A stretch of 64,000 nucleotides of DNA from Alphaproteobacteria bacterium (GTDB lineage Bacteria > Pseudomonadota > Alphaproteobacteria > Thalassobaculales > Thalassobaculaceae). A model generated the notes under the pieces. That model saw only the letters and a program-made list of their open reading frames with translations, was not told the DNA's origin and did no database searches. The stretch lies in NCBI GenBank assembly GCA_024742275.1, contig JANSYS010000022.1, positions 1 to 64,000 of the forward strand, read 5' to 3'. Shown here one piece after another: positions 43,963 through 52,101 of the stretch (the first letter of the stretch is position 1; the number at the start of each line of letters is the position of its first letter). The position numbers and the translations under genes were made by a program.

Positions 43963-46416
43963 ATGAACGCCCAAAGCGACGCCGCTCCGATCGTCCGTGA
44001 TCCGGTCTGCGGCATGACCGTCGATCCCGAAGCGGGCAAGCCGCGGCACGAGCACGCCGGCCATACCTATCATTTCTGCGCCGAGCGGTGCCGGGAGAAG
44101 TTCACGGCAGATCCCGACACCTACATCGATGCCAAAGATCCTGTCTGCGGGATGACGGTCGACCGCGCCTCCGCCCGGCACATGGCGAAGCACGCGGGCG
44201 AACGGTTCTATTTCTGCTCGTCGCGCTGTCAGGAGAAGTTCGAGAGGTCGCCCGAAGACTGGCTCGGCGACCGTCCCGCACCGGAGCCGATGCCCGAGGG
44301 CACGCAGTACACCTGCCCGATGGATCCGGAGATCGTCCGCGACGAGCCCGCCGACTGCCCGATTTGCGGGATGGCGCTGGAGCCGATGACCCCGACCGCC
44401 GATGCCGGGCCCAACCCGGAACTCGTGGACTTCCGACGCAGACTCTGGATCGGCGCGCCGCTGGCCGCCGGGGTCTTCGTCCTGGAGATGGGAAGCCATG
44501 TGGGCCTTCCCTTCCCGGATTTGCTCGGCCCGACCTTGCACGTCTGGCTGCAGTTTCTTCTCGCCACGCCCGTAGTGCTCTGGCTCGCCCAGCCGTTCTT
44601 CAAACGGGGCTGGTCGTCGATCGTGAACCGAAGCCCAAACATGTGGACGCTGATCGCGATCGGGACCGGGGCGGCCTATCTCTTCAGTCTGGTCGGGCTG
44701 CTGGCGCCGGGCGTGTTTCCGCCAGCGATGCTCGACGGCCATGGCCGGGCCCCCGTCTATTTCGAGGCGGCGGCGGTGATCCTCATCCTGGTCCTGCTCG
44801 GCCAGGTGATGGAACTGTCGGCGCGCGAGCGAACCGGCGATGCGATCCGTGCTTTGCTGAATCTGGCGCCGAAGACCGCGCGCCGGTTGACCGAAAACGG
44901 CGAAAACGACGTGCCGCTGGAGGAAGTGCGCGTTGGCGATCGTCTACGGGTGCGCCCCGGCGAGAGCGTGCCGGTTGACGGAACGGTTGCCGAGGGGCGG
45001 TCCGCGGTCGACGAGAGCGTGATCACCGGTGAACCGGTTCCCGTGGAAAAAACCCCGGGCGATCCGGTCACCGGCGGTACGCTCAACAAGTCTGGCGGCT
45101 TCGTGATGACGGCCGAGAAGGTCGGCGCGGATACGGTCCTGTCGCGGATCGTCGGCTTGGTGGCCAAGGCGCAGCGGAGCCGTGCGCCGATCCAGGCCCT
45201 GGCCGACCGGGTCGCCGGCTATTTCGTCCCGACGGTCGTGGCGGTGGCCGTTGTCGCTTTCGTTGCCTGGATGGCATTCGGTCCCAGCCCATCGCTCTCC
45301 TACGCCGTAGTCGCCGCCGTCAGCGTGCTGATCATCGCCTGTCCCTGCGCGCTGGGTCTGGCGACACCGATGTCGATCATGGTGGCGACGGGCCGCGGCG
45401 CCCAGGCCGGCGTCCTGATCCGCGACGCCGAGGCGCTTGAGCGGTTCGCCAAGGTGGATGTGCTGATCGTCGATAAGACCGGGACCTTGACCGAGGGCCA
45501 GCCTGCACTGACCGACATCGTCTTGGCCGACGGTATCGACGAGTCCGAGTTGCTCACCCTCGTCGCGTCTCTTGAACGCGGGTCGGAACATCCTCTGGCC
45601 GGTGCCATTCTGTCGGGTGCCGAGGCGCGCGGCCTTGCCCTGGCGGACGCCGCCGATTTCGAGGCGGTCACCGGCAAGGGGGTGCGCGGGACGGTGTCCG
45701 GCCGTGCCGTCGCTTTCGGCAATGCGGCGCTGATGGCGGATGTGGGGGCCGACGCCGCCGCCTTCTCCGAGGCGGCATTGAGTCTGCAGGGCGAGGGTCG
45801 GACGGTGATGGCTGTCGCGCTCGATGGCCGGGCAGCCGGCCTTGTGGCTGTCGCCGATCGGATCAAGAAGACCACGCCCGACGCCATCCGCGCGCTGCAC
45901 GCGGCAGGTCTGCGTATCGTGATGGCAACCGGCGACAGCCGGCGCACGGCGGATGCCGTGGCCCGCGCTCTCGAGATCGACGAGGTCCGCGCCGAGGTGA
46001 GCCCGGAGGGCAAGAGCGCTTTGGTCCAGGAACTACGCGCTCAGGGTCTGAAAGTCGCGATGGCGGGCGACGGGGTGAACGACGCGCCGGCCTTGGCCGC
46101 CGCGGATGTCGGCATTGCCATGGGCACCGGCGCCGATGTGGCGATGGAAAGCGCCGGCATCACCTTGGTAAAGGGCGACCTGACGGGGATCGTCCGCGCC
46201 CGCGTTCTGGCCGCAGCGACCATGGCGAACATCCGTCAGAACCTGTTCTTTGCTTTCGTCTACAATACGGCGGGCGTTCCGGTGGCAGCGGGAATTCTCT
46301 ATCCGGTGATCGGCCTGCTGTTGTCTCCGATCGTTGCCGCTGCGGCGATGAGCCTGTCTTCGGTCTCTGTTATCGGCAATGCGCTGCGGCTGCGGACGTT
46401 GCGCCTGCTGCCCTGA
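43963..46416 (+). CDS. copA: CopA-type Cu(I)-exporting P1B ATPase with YHS-YHS-HMBD N-terminus
   Basis: An 817-residue inner-membrane pump exporting Cu(I) to the periplasm. The N-terminus lacks the usual HMA domain and instead has two YHS repeats ([13 protein letters not shown] at about 13-55; [13 protein letters not shown] at about 58-100) and a heavy-metal-binding segment [20 protein letters not shown] (about 114-140). The core has Cys460-Pro-Cys462 in TM6, phosphorylation site Asp504 (DKTGTLTEG), and TM7/TM8 motifs NLFFAFVYN and MSLSSVSV that set Cu(I) specificity. GAGG precedes the ATG. It is divergent from cueR with a CueR operator in its promoter. Confidence 0.93.
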   Translation: MNAQSDAAPIVRDPVCGMTVDPEAGKPRHEHAGHTYHFCAERCREKFTADPDTYIDAKDPVCGMTVDRASARHMAKHAGERFYFCSSRCQEKFERSPEDWLGDRPAPEPMPEGTQYTCPMDPEIVRDEPADCPICGMALEPMTPTADAGPNPELVDFRRRLWIGAPLAAGVFVLEMGSHVGLPFPDLLGPTLHVWLQFLLATPVVLWLAQPFFKRGWSSIVNRSPNMWTLIAIGTGAAYLFSLVGLLAPGVFPPAMLDGHGRAPVYFEAAAVILILVLLGQVMELSARERTGDAIRALLNLAPKTARRLTENGENDVPLEEVRVGDRLRVRPGESVPVDGTVAEGRSAVDESVITGEPVPVEKTPGDPVTGGTLNKSGGFVMTAEKVGADTVLSRIVGLVAKAQRSRAPIQALADRVAGYFVPTVVAVAVVAFVAWMAFGPSPSLSYAVVAAVSVLIIACPCALGLATPMSIMVATGRGAQAGVLIRDAEALERFAKVDVLIVDKTGTLTEGQPALTDIVLADGIDESELLTLVASLERGSEHPLAGAILSGAEARGLALADAADFEAVTGKGVRGTVSGRAVAFGNAALMADVGADAAAFSEAALSLQGEGRTVMAVALDGRAAGLVAVADRIKKTTPDAIRALHAAGLRIVMATGDSRRTADAVARALEIDEVRAEVSPEGKSALVQELRAQGLKVAMAGDGVNDAPALAAADVGIAMGTGADVAMESAGITLVKGDLTGIVRARVLAAATMANIRQNLFFAFVYNTAGVPVAAGILYPVIGLLLSPIVAAAAMSLSSVSVIGNALRLRTLRLLP

Positions 46417-46514
46417 GGAGAGAGACGACTGCGGATGCAGGGTCGTCCACCGGTGTTTTGCCGACGGCGATGCCCATATGGATAGAACAGTCTCCCCGAC
46501 CGTGAGGGCGCTTC

Positions 46515-47357
46515 ATGATCAAAAAGATCCTGCTCGTCGCATCCGAAGATCCGAAAACGTCCAGCCATGTCCGCGCCGCGCTTGCCATAGCCCGACGCGC
46601 CGGTGCATCGGTGACCGGGTTCGTCGTGGTCGACAAGGACGATCTGTCCAATATCGGCCCGGCGCCCATCGGGGCCTTTTCCTACCGGTACGAGCTGGCG
46701 AAGAATCGTGTTGCGCGCGGGCTGAGCACCGCCGCTGATGCTGTGGCGGACCTGCGCGCGGTCTGCGATGACGCGGGCGTTTCGTTCGTCGCCGAGCGGA
46801 CGGTGGGCGACCGCGACGATACCCTGGCCAATGCCTGGCGGTTTCAGGATCTGGCCATTTTATCGAACGAGGTTTGGATCCCCGGTTCCAACGAGTCCGG
46901 CGACGCCGAGACGCTTCTTCACTTCGTAGCCATGGGGCTGCGTCCGCTGCTGGTCGTGCCGCAGGGGTTCGAGGGTGAGCCGTCAAAGGCGATGGTGTCG
47001 CTCTCGGGATCCCTCGACAGCGCCAAGGCCTACAAGCAGTTCGTCCAGATGCGCCCGTTCGGCGACGTTCCGTTGCACATCGTCACCGTGGGAGAGCCCA
47101 AATCCGGAGGTACGCCAGAGGATCTTCTGCGGGAGGCGGCGGTCTATGGCGAACTCCACGGTTTCACGGTGACCACGGCGGTCCTGCCGAAGGCGGAACG
47201 ACGCGTCGAAGCGCTTCAGACGCACGCCAGGACCGTCGGTGCCGATCTCTTCGTGATCGGCTCCTCGTATCATCAGTTCCTGATGATGACGCGGTTCGGT
47301 TCCCATGCGTTGCAGATGCTGCGGTCTTCCAAGTACCCGGTCTTCGTCTCCCACTGA
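46515..47357 (+). CDS. Universal stress protein (tandem UspA domains)
   Basis: A 280-residue cytoplasmic protein with two Usp-type halves: IKKILLVASEDPKTSSHVRAALA begins the first, and a second fold ends with VIGSSYHQFLMMTRFGSHAL and LRSSKYPVFVSH. The segment GADLFVIGSSYHQF approximates the ATP-binding GxxG loop, but without the full G-2x-G-9x-G(S/T) pattern, so nucleotide binding is uncertain. It lies 98 bases after copA on the same strand and may be co-expressed under copper or envelope stress. Confidence 0.87.
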   Translation: MIKKILLVASEDPKTSSHVRAALAIARRAGASVTGFVVVDKDDLSNIGPAPIGAFSYRYELAKNRVARGLSTAADAVADLRAVCDDAGVSFVAERTVGDRDDTLANAWRFQDLAILSNEVWIPGSNESGDAETLLHFVAMGLRPLLVVPQGFEGEPSKAMVSLSGSLDSAKAYKQFVQMRPFGDVPLHIVTVGEPKSGGTPEDLLREAAVYGELHGFTVTTAVLPKAERRVEALQTHARTVGADLFVIGSSYHQFLMMTRFGSHALQMLRSSKYPVFVSH

Positions 47358-47479
47358 GCGCCGCTGCGGCGGAGCCGTCCTGCCGGCCTGCAATGGGCGC
47401 GTCAGGAAGCTTTTGTCCTGCGCTTGTCGATTTCGGCAAACTGACGAACCGCGTAATCTGGCGGAACGAGGAGGGCGCG

Positions 47480-47599
47480 ATGACAGTCAACGTGCGTGGG
47501 ATGTTGGATCGTATCGAGCCGGAAGGGATTGACGCCGCTTCGATGTCTCAGGAGTCGGGTTGTAGGGTCACGGTACCCGATGGGGACGACCCGTCATGA
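47480..47599 (+). CDS. Possible 39-residue leader-like ORF
   Basis: A short frame starting MTVNVRGMLDRIEPEG with GAGGAGGG six bases upstream of its ATG, a stronger ribosome binding site than most genes here. Its stop overlaps the start of the following CoA-transferase by ATGA (47596-47599), implying translational coupling. No cysteine pattern, transmembrane segment or known family is seen. It may be a leader peptide, a real small protein or a decayed gene end. Confidence 0.4.
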   Translation: MTVNVRGMLDRIEPEGIDAASMSQESGCRVTVPDGDDPS

Positions 47600-48849
47600 A
47601 TGCCCCGGAGAGCGATATCGGCAATGACGCCGTAGTGGGACCGCTCAGCGGTCTGCGGATTCTGGAACTCGGACACTTCATCGCCGCCCCCTTCGCCACC
47701 CGCGTCCTGGCGGATCTCGGTGCCGACGTGATCAAGGTGGAACCGCCCGGCCGGGGCGACCCTGTCCGCACCTGGGGCATGATTCCCGAAGGCCAGAGCG
47801 CGTCTCTCTGGTGGTCGGTCCACGGCCGCAACAAACGCGCCATCACCGCCGACCTGAAGAAGCCCGACGGCATCGCTCTGGTGAAGCGGCTGGTCGCCGA
47901 AGTGGACGCCGTGGTGGAGAACTTCAAGCCGGGACAACTCGCTTCCTGGGGGCTCGGGCCGCGGGATATGGAGCAGATCAATCCGGAGGTCGTCGTCGTG
48001 CAGATCTCCGGCTACGGCCAGACCGGGCCGGGACACAATCGTGCCGCCTTCGGCGTGATCGGTGAGGCGGTGGGCGGCCTGCGTCACCTGACCGGCTATC
48101 CGCCGGAGGTCAGCGACCTGCCGCCCGTCCGTACCGGGATCTCGATCGGCGACAGCGTGGCCGGGTTGTACGGAGCCATCGGCCTGCTCGCGGCCCTGTT
48201 CGAGAAGAGCCGGGGCCGGGGCCGGAGAGGCCGCAGGATCGACGTTGCCCTGACCGAGAGCATCCTTTCCCTCCTGGAAGGGTGCCTGCCGGAATACGGC
48301 GCGACCGGCGCGGTGCGGCAGCCGACCGGCTCGACCCTGCCGACCAACGCACCGTCGAACGCCTATCCGACGGCGGATGGGCGATGGTTCCTGATCGCCG
48401 CCAATTCCAATGCCCTGTTCCGGCGGCTCTGTTCCGCCATGGGCCGCCCCGACCTGGCCGACGATCCGCGCTACGCCGATAATCCGAGCCGGGTGAAGCA
48501 CGCGGCGGAACTGGACGCGGCGATCTCCCACTGGACCACCGGCCTGACCTTGGATGAGGTCGCGGCCAAGGTCGAGGCGGCGGATGTTCCGTGCTCGCGG
48601 ATCTACGACATCGCGGATATCGCCGCCGACTCTCAGTTCCGGGAGCGCAAGATGGTGCGGATGGTGGCGGATCCGAGGCTCGGCGACGTTCTGCATCCGG
48701 GCATCGTGCCGATGATGGCCGGTGGACCGGAGGGCGGCATCCGCTGGACCGGTCCCGATGTTGGCGCCCATACGGACGAGGTTCTGAGCGAGCTTCTCGG
48801 CCTGGACGCTGGGGAGATCGAGAGGCTGAAGAAGGACGGCGTGATTTAA
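47596..48849 (+). CDS. CaiB/BaiF-family protein lacking the catalytic Asp
   Basis: A 417-residue class III CoA-transferase-like protein with the family start LSGLRILELGHFIAAPFATR, VLADLGADVIKVEPPGRGD and VVQISGYGQTGPGHNR. The position of the catalytic Asp (D in the usual FD.I.QA..GL) is Gly153 in AFGVIGEAVGGLRHLTG. Members with this FG..GEA signature form a subgroup whose mechanism is not that of formyl-CoA transferase. The gene stands between universal stress and copper genes and is coupled to a short upstream ORF. Role unknown. Confidence 0.88.
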   Translation: MNAPESDIGNDAVVGPLSGLRILELGHFIAAPFATRVLADLGADVIKVEPPGRGDPVRTWGMIPEGQSASLWWSVHGRNKRAITADLKKPDGIALVKRLVAEVDAVVENFKPGQLASWGLGPRDMEQINPEVVVVQISGYGQTGPGHNRAAFGVIGEAVGGLRHLTGYPPEVSDLPPVRTGISIGDSVAGLYGAIGLLAALFEKSRGRGRRGRRIDVALTESILSLLEGCLPEYGATGAVRQPTGSTLPTNAPSNAYPTADGRWFLIAANSNALFRRLCSAMGRPDLADDPRYADNPSRVKHAAELDAAISHWTTGLTLDEVAAKVEAADVPCSRIYDIADIAADSQFRERKMVRMVADPRLGDVLHPGIVPMMAGGPEGGIRWTGPDVGAHTDEVLSELLGLDAGEIERLKKDGVI

Positions 48850-48971
48850 CGTGTCGCGTGGGACGGAGCCGACGGTTCCGGCGCGGATATGCGAGTGATC
48901 CCGGCCGATACCGAGAAAGCAGTGGTCGCCGGCGCACACGGGAGCGCCCCGAATGCGCCGGCTTTCCCGGA

Positions 48972-49979
48972 TCAGTGTTTCTTCTGACCGTGGGTTCCGT
49001 GGTGGCTGTTGTCGCCGCGGCCCTGCATGGCACCGGCGCCGCCGATCCCGACATCGACCGTGATCTCGCCCGCCTTCTCGAACACCAGTGTCAGCGGAAA
49101 GCTGTTGCCCTCCTTCAGCGGAGCTTTGAGACCCATCATCATGATGTGGTCGCCGCCCGGCTTCAGCATGGTCATCCCGCCGGCGGGAATGACGATGGCA
49201 TCGATATGGCGCATCTTCATCACGCCGTTCTCATGCAGATGGGTGTGCAGTTCCAGACGGTCCGCGACTGGTGCCCGGGCGGCGATCAGTCGGTCCGGTT
49301 CGCCGCCCTCGTTCTTGAGGGTGAGGTAGGTCGCGCCGTTCTTCACCGGCCCGGCCGACGCGCGGGCGAACGGCGCCTCGACGACAATGCCACCCGCCTG
49401 CGCCACCTGCATGCCGGCATGGCCGTGGCCGGTCATGTCCTGCTTCGCGGCGACCGTCAGGATGGGGGCCGGTCGCGTCAGGTCGTGCGGGTCCTGGCCC
49501 GGTGCGGCAAGTTCGGTCCAGGCCACGTCGGCACCGTCCGGACAGAACTGCGTGGTCGCGAAGGCGACCGTTGTGTCGGCCAGATCGGCGGACAGACGGG
49601 CGCGGAAGACGAACTCGTCGAAGAAGTCGTCCGGCAGTGATCCGCCTGACCAGCGGATCTGCCTGACACCCTCGCTCATCGGCGTGCCGTAGTAGTCGTA
49701 GGTCTTGCCATAGGCACCCCAGACCGTCTCGACCTTCCAGCCGGGTTTCGGCATCGGCTTGGCGGCGATCACGCCTTCCGGAAGGTCGATGGTCAGCGCG
49801 ATGGTCGGCTGACCTTCGCAGCCGTGCGGGATGCGCATCACCGCCTTGTACATGGAACCTGCGGTCGCCTGCCCGGTTTCCAGCGACGCGTGCGCCGCGG
49901 CGTCGGAGGCGGGTAGGGAGAGGCCGGCCATGGTGGAGGCGGCAAGGGTGAGGGCGGCAATCAGTGTCTTGGTCGTCAT
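48972..49979 (-). CDS. YcnI (DUF1775)-PCuAC fusion copper protein
   Basis: A 335-residue periplasmic protein. The signal peptide ends near DAAA, making His the first mature residue (HASLETGQ), as copper-binding YcnI needs. The YcnI domain spans about 28-180 with MRIPHGCEGQPT. The PCuAC domain spans about 200-325 with LELHTHLHENGVMKM and KPGGDHIMMMGL; PCuAC delivers Cu(I) to cytochrome oxidase. The first Met of the usual H-M pair is replaced by His (H-T-H). A His-rich tail (DNSHHGTHGQKKH) ends the protein. The gene lies 80 bases after the DUF2946-like gene on the same strand. Confidence 0.9.
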   Translation of the reverse strand: MTTKTLIAALTLAASTMAGLSLPASDAAAHASLETGQATAGSMYKAVMRIPHGCEGQPTIALTIDLPEGVIAAKPMPKPGWKVETVWGAYGKTYDYYGTPMSEGVRQIRWSGGSLPDDFFDEFVFRARLSADLADTTVAFATTQFCPDGADVAWTELAAPGQDPHDLTRPAPILTVAAKQDMTGHGHAGMQVAQAGGIVVEAPFARASAGPVKNGATYLTLKNEGGEPDRLIAARAPVADRLELHTHLHENGVMKMRHIDAIVIPAGGMTMLKPGGDHIMMMGLKAPLKEGNSFPLTLVFEKAGEITVDVGIGGAGAMQGRGDNSHHGTHGQKKH

Positions 49980-50059
49980 GATCGGGTCTTTCCGTCAGTC
50001 TGAAACCACAAGCGCATCAGCCCCTCCGTAGGGGCGGGCGCTGTCGGGATTTGTCGGTA

Positions 50060-50509
50060 TCAGGCGGAAAGGGTGGGCGGAGCGCGAGGGTTGAGGGTCG
50101 AAATCTGGTCGAGCGAGTCCGGGCGGTCGTTCTTATCTACAGGCAGCGGCGCGACGTCGTTCGGCTGCGGCGGCTCTCCGGCCGTTGCCAGCGGTGGAAT
50201 CGGCCCGGCATGGCCGATCAGGCATCCGGGGCAGAGCGGAATTCCGCGCCGAGGGCCGTCCTGCTCCGCGCCGTCGCCGGTGTATTCGATCAATCCGGCG
50301 GGAGAGCAGATTTGCAGGGCGAGGTCGGCGATCGTGTCGCCGGCGGCCTGTCGATCCTCCGCAATGGCCGCACCGGCGAACCCGGCGACGACGCCGAGCC
50401 CGATCTGCAGAATCAGCGCGTACATGCCGAGCACGGCGGCAATGTCTCGCCAGCCGTAACGAGGCTTCACCATCGGGCGCGGGCGCCGCTGTCCGGACCG
50501 TGCTTTCAT
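50060..50509 (-). CDS. DUF2946-like copper-associated membrane protein
   Basis: A 149-residue protein with one N-terminal hydrophobic segment (residues 19-45, DIAAVLGMYALILQIGLGVV) and cysteines in LQICSPAGL and LCPGCLIGHAG, the pattern of DUF2946 proteins usually encoded beside copper genes. The start at 50509 was chosen because earlier in-frame ATGs add a non-family segment. Function unknown; the family match is moderate, and the operon position before the YcnI-PCuAC gene supports a role in copper handling. Confidence 0.65.
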   Translation of the reverse strand: MKARSGQRRPRPMVKPRYGWRDIAAVLGMYALILQIGLGVVAGFAGAAIAEDRQAAGDTIADLALQICSPAGLIEYTGDGAEQDGPRRGIPLCPGCLIGHAGPIPPLATAGEPPQPNDVAPLPVDKNDRPDSLDQISTLNPRAPPTLSA

Positions 50510-50600
50510 GGCGCCGAACCTACATTGCCGCTCTGGCTCGGCCAAGCGCCCCGGTGTCGCAGTCGCCGGTGCCGGGCACCAAGGCCGCCCGGCGCTTCCT

Positions 50601-51785
50601 CTACCCGGCCCTGCGCTCGGCCGCCCGTTTCAGCGCCTTGCGCGCCAGCGACCAACGGTGGACCTCCGACGGCCCATCGTAGATCCGGAATCCGCGCACC
50701 TCTCGGAAGATCCGTTCGACGGGCAGATGGGCGCTTGTACCGGCGCCGCCGAGGATCTGCACCGAGTTGTCGACGATACGCCAGATCGCTTCCGAGCATT
50801 GGACCTTGGCCATGGAGCTTTCCTCGGCCGCCCGCTCGCCCTGGTCAAGCAGCCACGCCGCCTGCTGCAGGGAGAGGCGGGCTGTACGCATGTCCATCTC
50901 GTTGTCGGCCAGCATGAAGCCCACCCCTTCGTGCTTTCCGAGGACCTGGCCGAAAGCCATGCGGGTGTTGGCGTAGTCCGCCGCTGTGTCGTGCGCCCGC
51001 CGTGCGGAGCCCAGCCAGCGCATGCAGTGGGTCAGGCGGGCCGGGGCGAGCCGCACCTGTGCGTAGCGAAAGCCGGCCCCCGGGGCGCCGAGAACGGCAT
51101 CGGCGTCGACCCTCAAGGCGTCGAAACGCATGTTCCAGTGGCCCCCGGCGAAGCTGGTGTCGAGCGTGTCCATCTGGCTCTCGAGCACGATCGCCGGATC
51201 ATCCATCGGGGCCAGGAACATTGTCGCCTCGCCGTCATGCGGGCCGCCTGCGATCTTCGCCATGATGATGACGAAGGTGCTGTCCTTGGCCCCGGTGATG
51301 AACCATTTGCGGCCGTTGATCACGTAGCCGTTGCCGTCGACCGTCGCTGTGGTCGCCAGCATTGTCGGGTCGGCGCCGGCGCCGTCCGGTTCGGTCATGG
51401 CGAAGCAGGAGCGGGCGCCCTGGGCGAGGGGTTTCAGGAATCGCTCACGCTGCTCGGCGCTGGCGACCACATCCAGCAGATGAATGTTGCCCTCATCCGG
51501 CGCCCCGCAATGCATCGCGGAGGGGCCGAGCAGGGAATAGCCGGCTTCCTCGAACACCCAGGCGCGTTCGAGATGGGAGAGGCCGAGGCCGCCGAACTCT
51601 TTCGGGGCGTGCGGCGCGAAGAGTCCGGCCGTCCGCGCTTTTTCGTTCATCTCGGCTCGCAGGGCCTCGCTCGGACCGTGCTCGCCCCAGCGCGAATCGC
51701 CCTCGTAGGGGATCACCTCATCGGCGATGAAGGCGCGGGTGCGTTTGACCAGCTCCTGAATGTGATCGGGTGTCGAGAAGTCCAT
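50601..51785 (-). CDS. Acyl-CoA dehydrogenase (ACAD10/11-like type)
   Basis: A 394-residue FAD enzyme with FAMTEPDGAGADPTMLATTATV, NGRKWFITGAKDSTFVIIMAK and the late IYDGPSEVHRWSLARKAL. The catalytic Glu of YEGT is Asp in IYDGPSE, as in ACAD10/11-like enzymes that act on long or hydroxylated acyl-CoAs. The ATG at 51785 follows AGGA. It stands alone, 316 bases from the divergent Amt-kinase gene. Confidence 0.9.
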   Translation of the reverse strand: MDFSTPDHIQELVKRTRAFIADEVIPYEGDSRWGEHGPSEALRAEMNEKARTAGLFAPHAPKEFGGLGLSHLERAWVFEEAGYSLLGPSAMHCGAPDEGNIHLLDVVASAEQRERFLKPLAQGARSCFAMTEPDGAGADPTMLATTATVDGNGYVINGRKWFITGAKDSTFVIIMAKIAGGPHDGEATMFLAPMDDPAIVLESQMDTLDTSFAGGHWNMRFDALRVDADAVLGAPGAGFRYAQVRLAPARLTHCMRWLGSARRAHDTAADYANTRMAFGQVLGKHEGVGFMLADNEMDMRTARLSLQQAAWLLDQGERAAEESSMAKVQCSEAIWRIVDNSVQILGGAGTSAHLPVERIFREVRGFRIYDGPSEVHRWSLARKALKRAAERRAG

Positions 51786-52101
51786 CGGTTTCCAGTCCTT
51801 GTTCTGCGACCTGTGCGGCCGTCTTCGGTTTCCCGGTCGCGCCCCGAATGCGGGGCCGCTTCTCGACCGTCCAAGTGGCCGACAGTCATACGAAAGGAGT
51901 TTCGCAGACAAAAGCCGCGGCGCGAGCCGAAATCGGCTCGCCACCGGATTCCGCTGCCAGAAACCGCTCGAAAAATCCAGAGCTTGAATAAGGTCTTAGC
52001 GCATGTTGCGATGCGGAATACCGGGTCCGTGCGCGTGATGGCGCGTGGGCTGATCTGCCAAAAGGGTAGCGGCAGTCGGGATTGGCCAGGACGGGACGGG
52101 C
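51786..52101. other. Divergent intergenic region, no gene seen
   Basis: The 316 bases between the acyl-CoA dehydrogenase and Amt-kinase genes should hold both promoters. No ORF with family resemblance was seen. A stretch TGGCGCG about 60 bases before the amt-kinase start loosely resembles the first half of a sigma-54 promoter, but the second element is absent, so no sigma-54 site is called. Confidence 0.45.

Noticed and set aside
47341-47392. A short GC-rich hairpin after the universal stress protein gene as terminator
   Set aside because: The stem is only about five base pairs and no T-run follows.
52030-52101. A sigma-54-like promoter before the Amt-kinase gene
   Set aside because: TGGCGCG resembles the -24 element, but no TTGC-like -12 element lies at the right distance.
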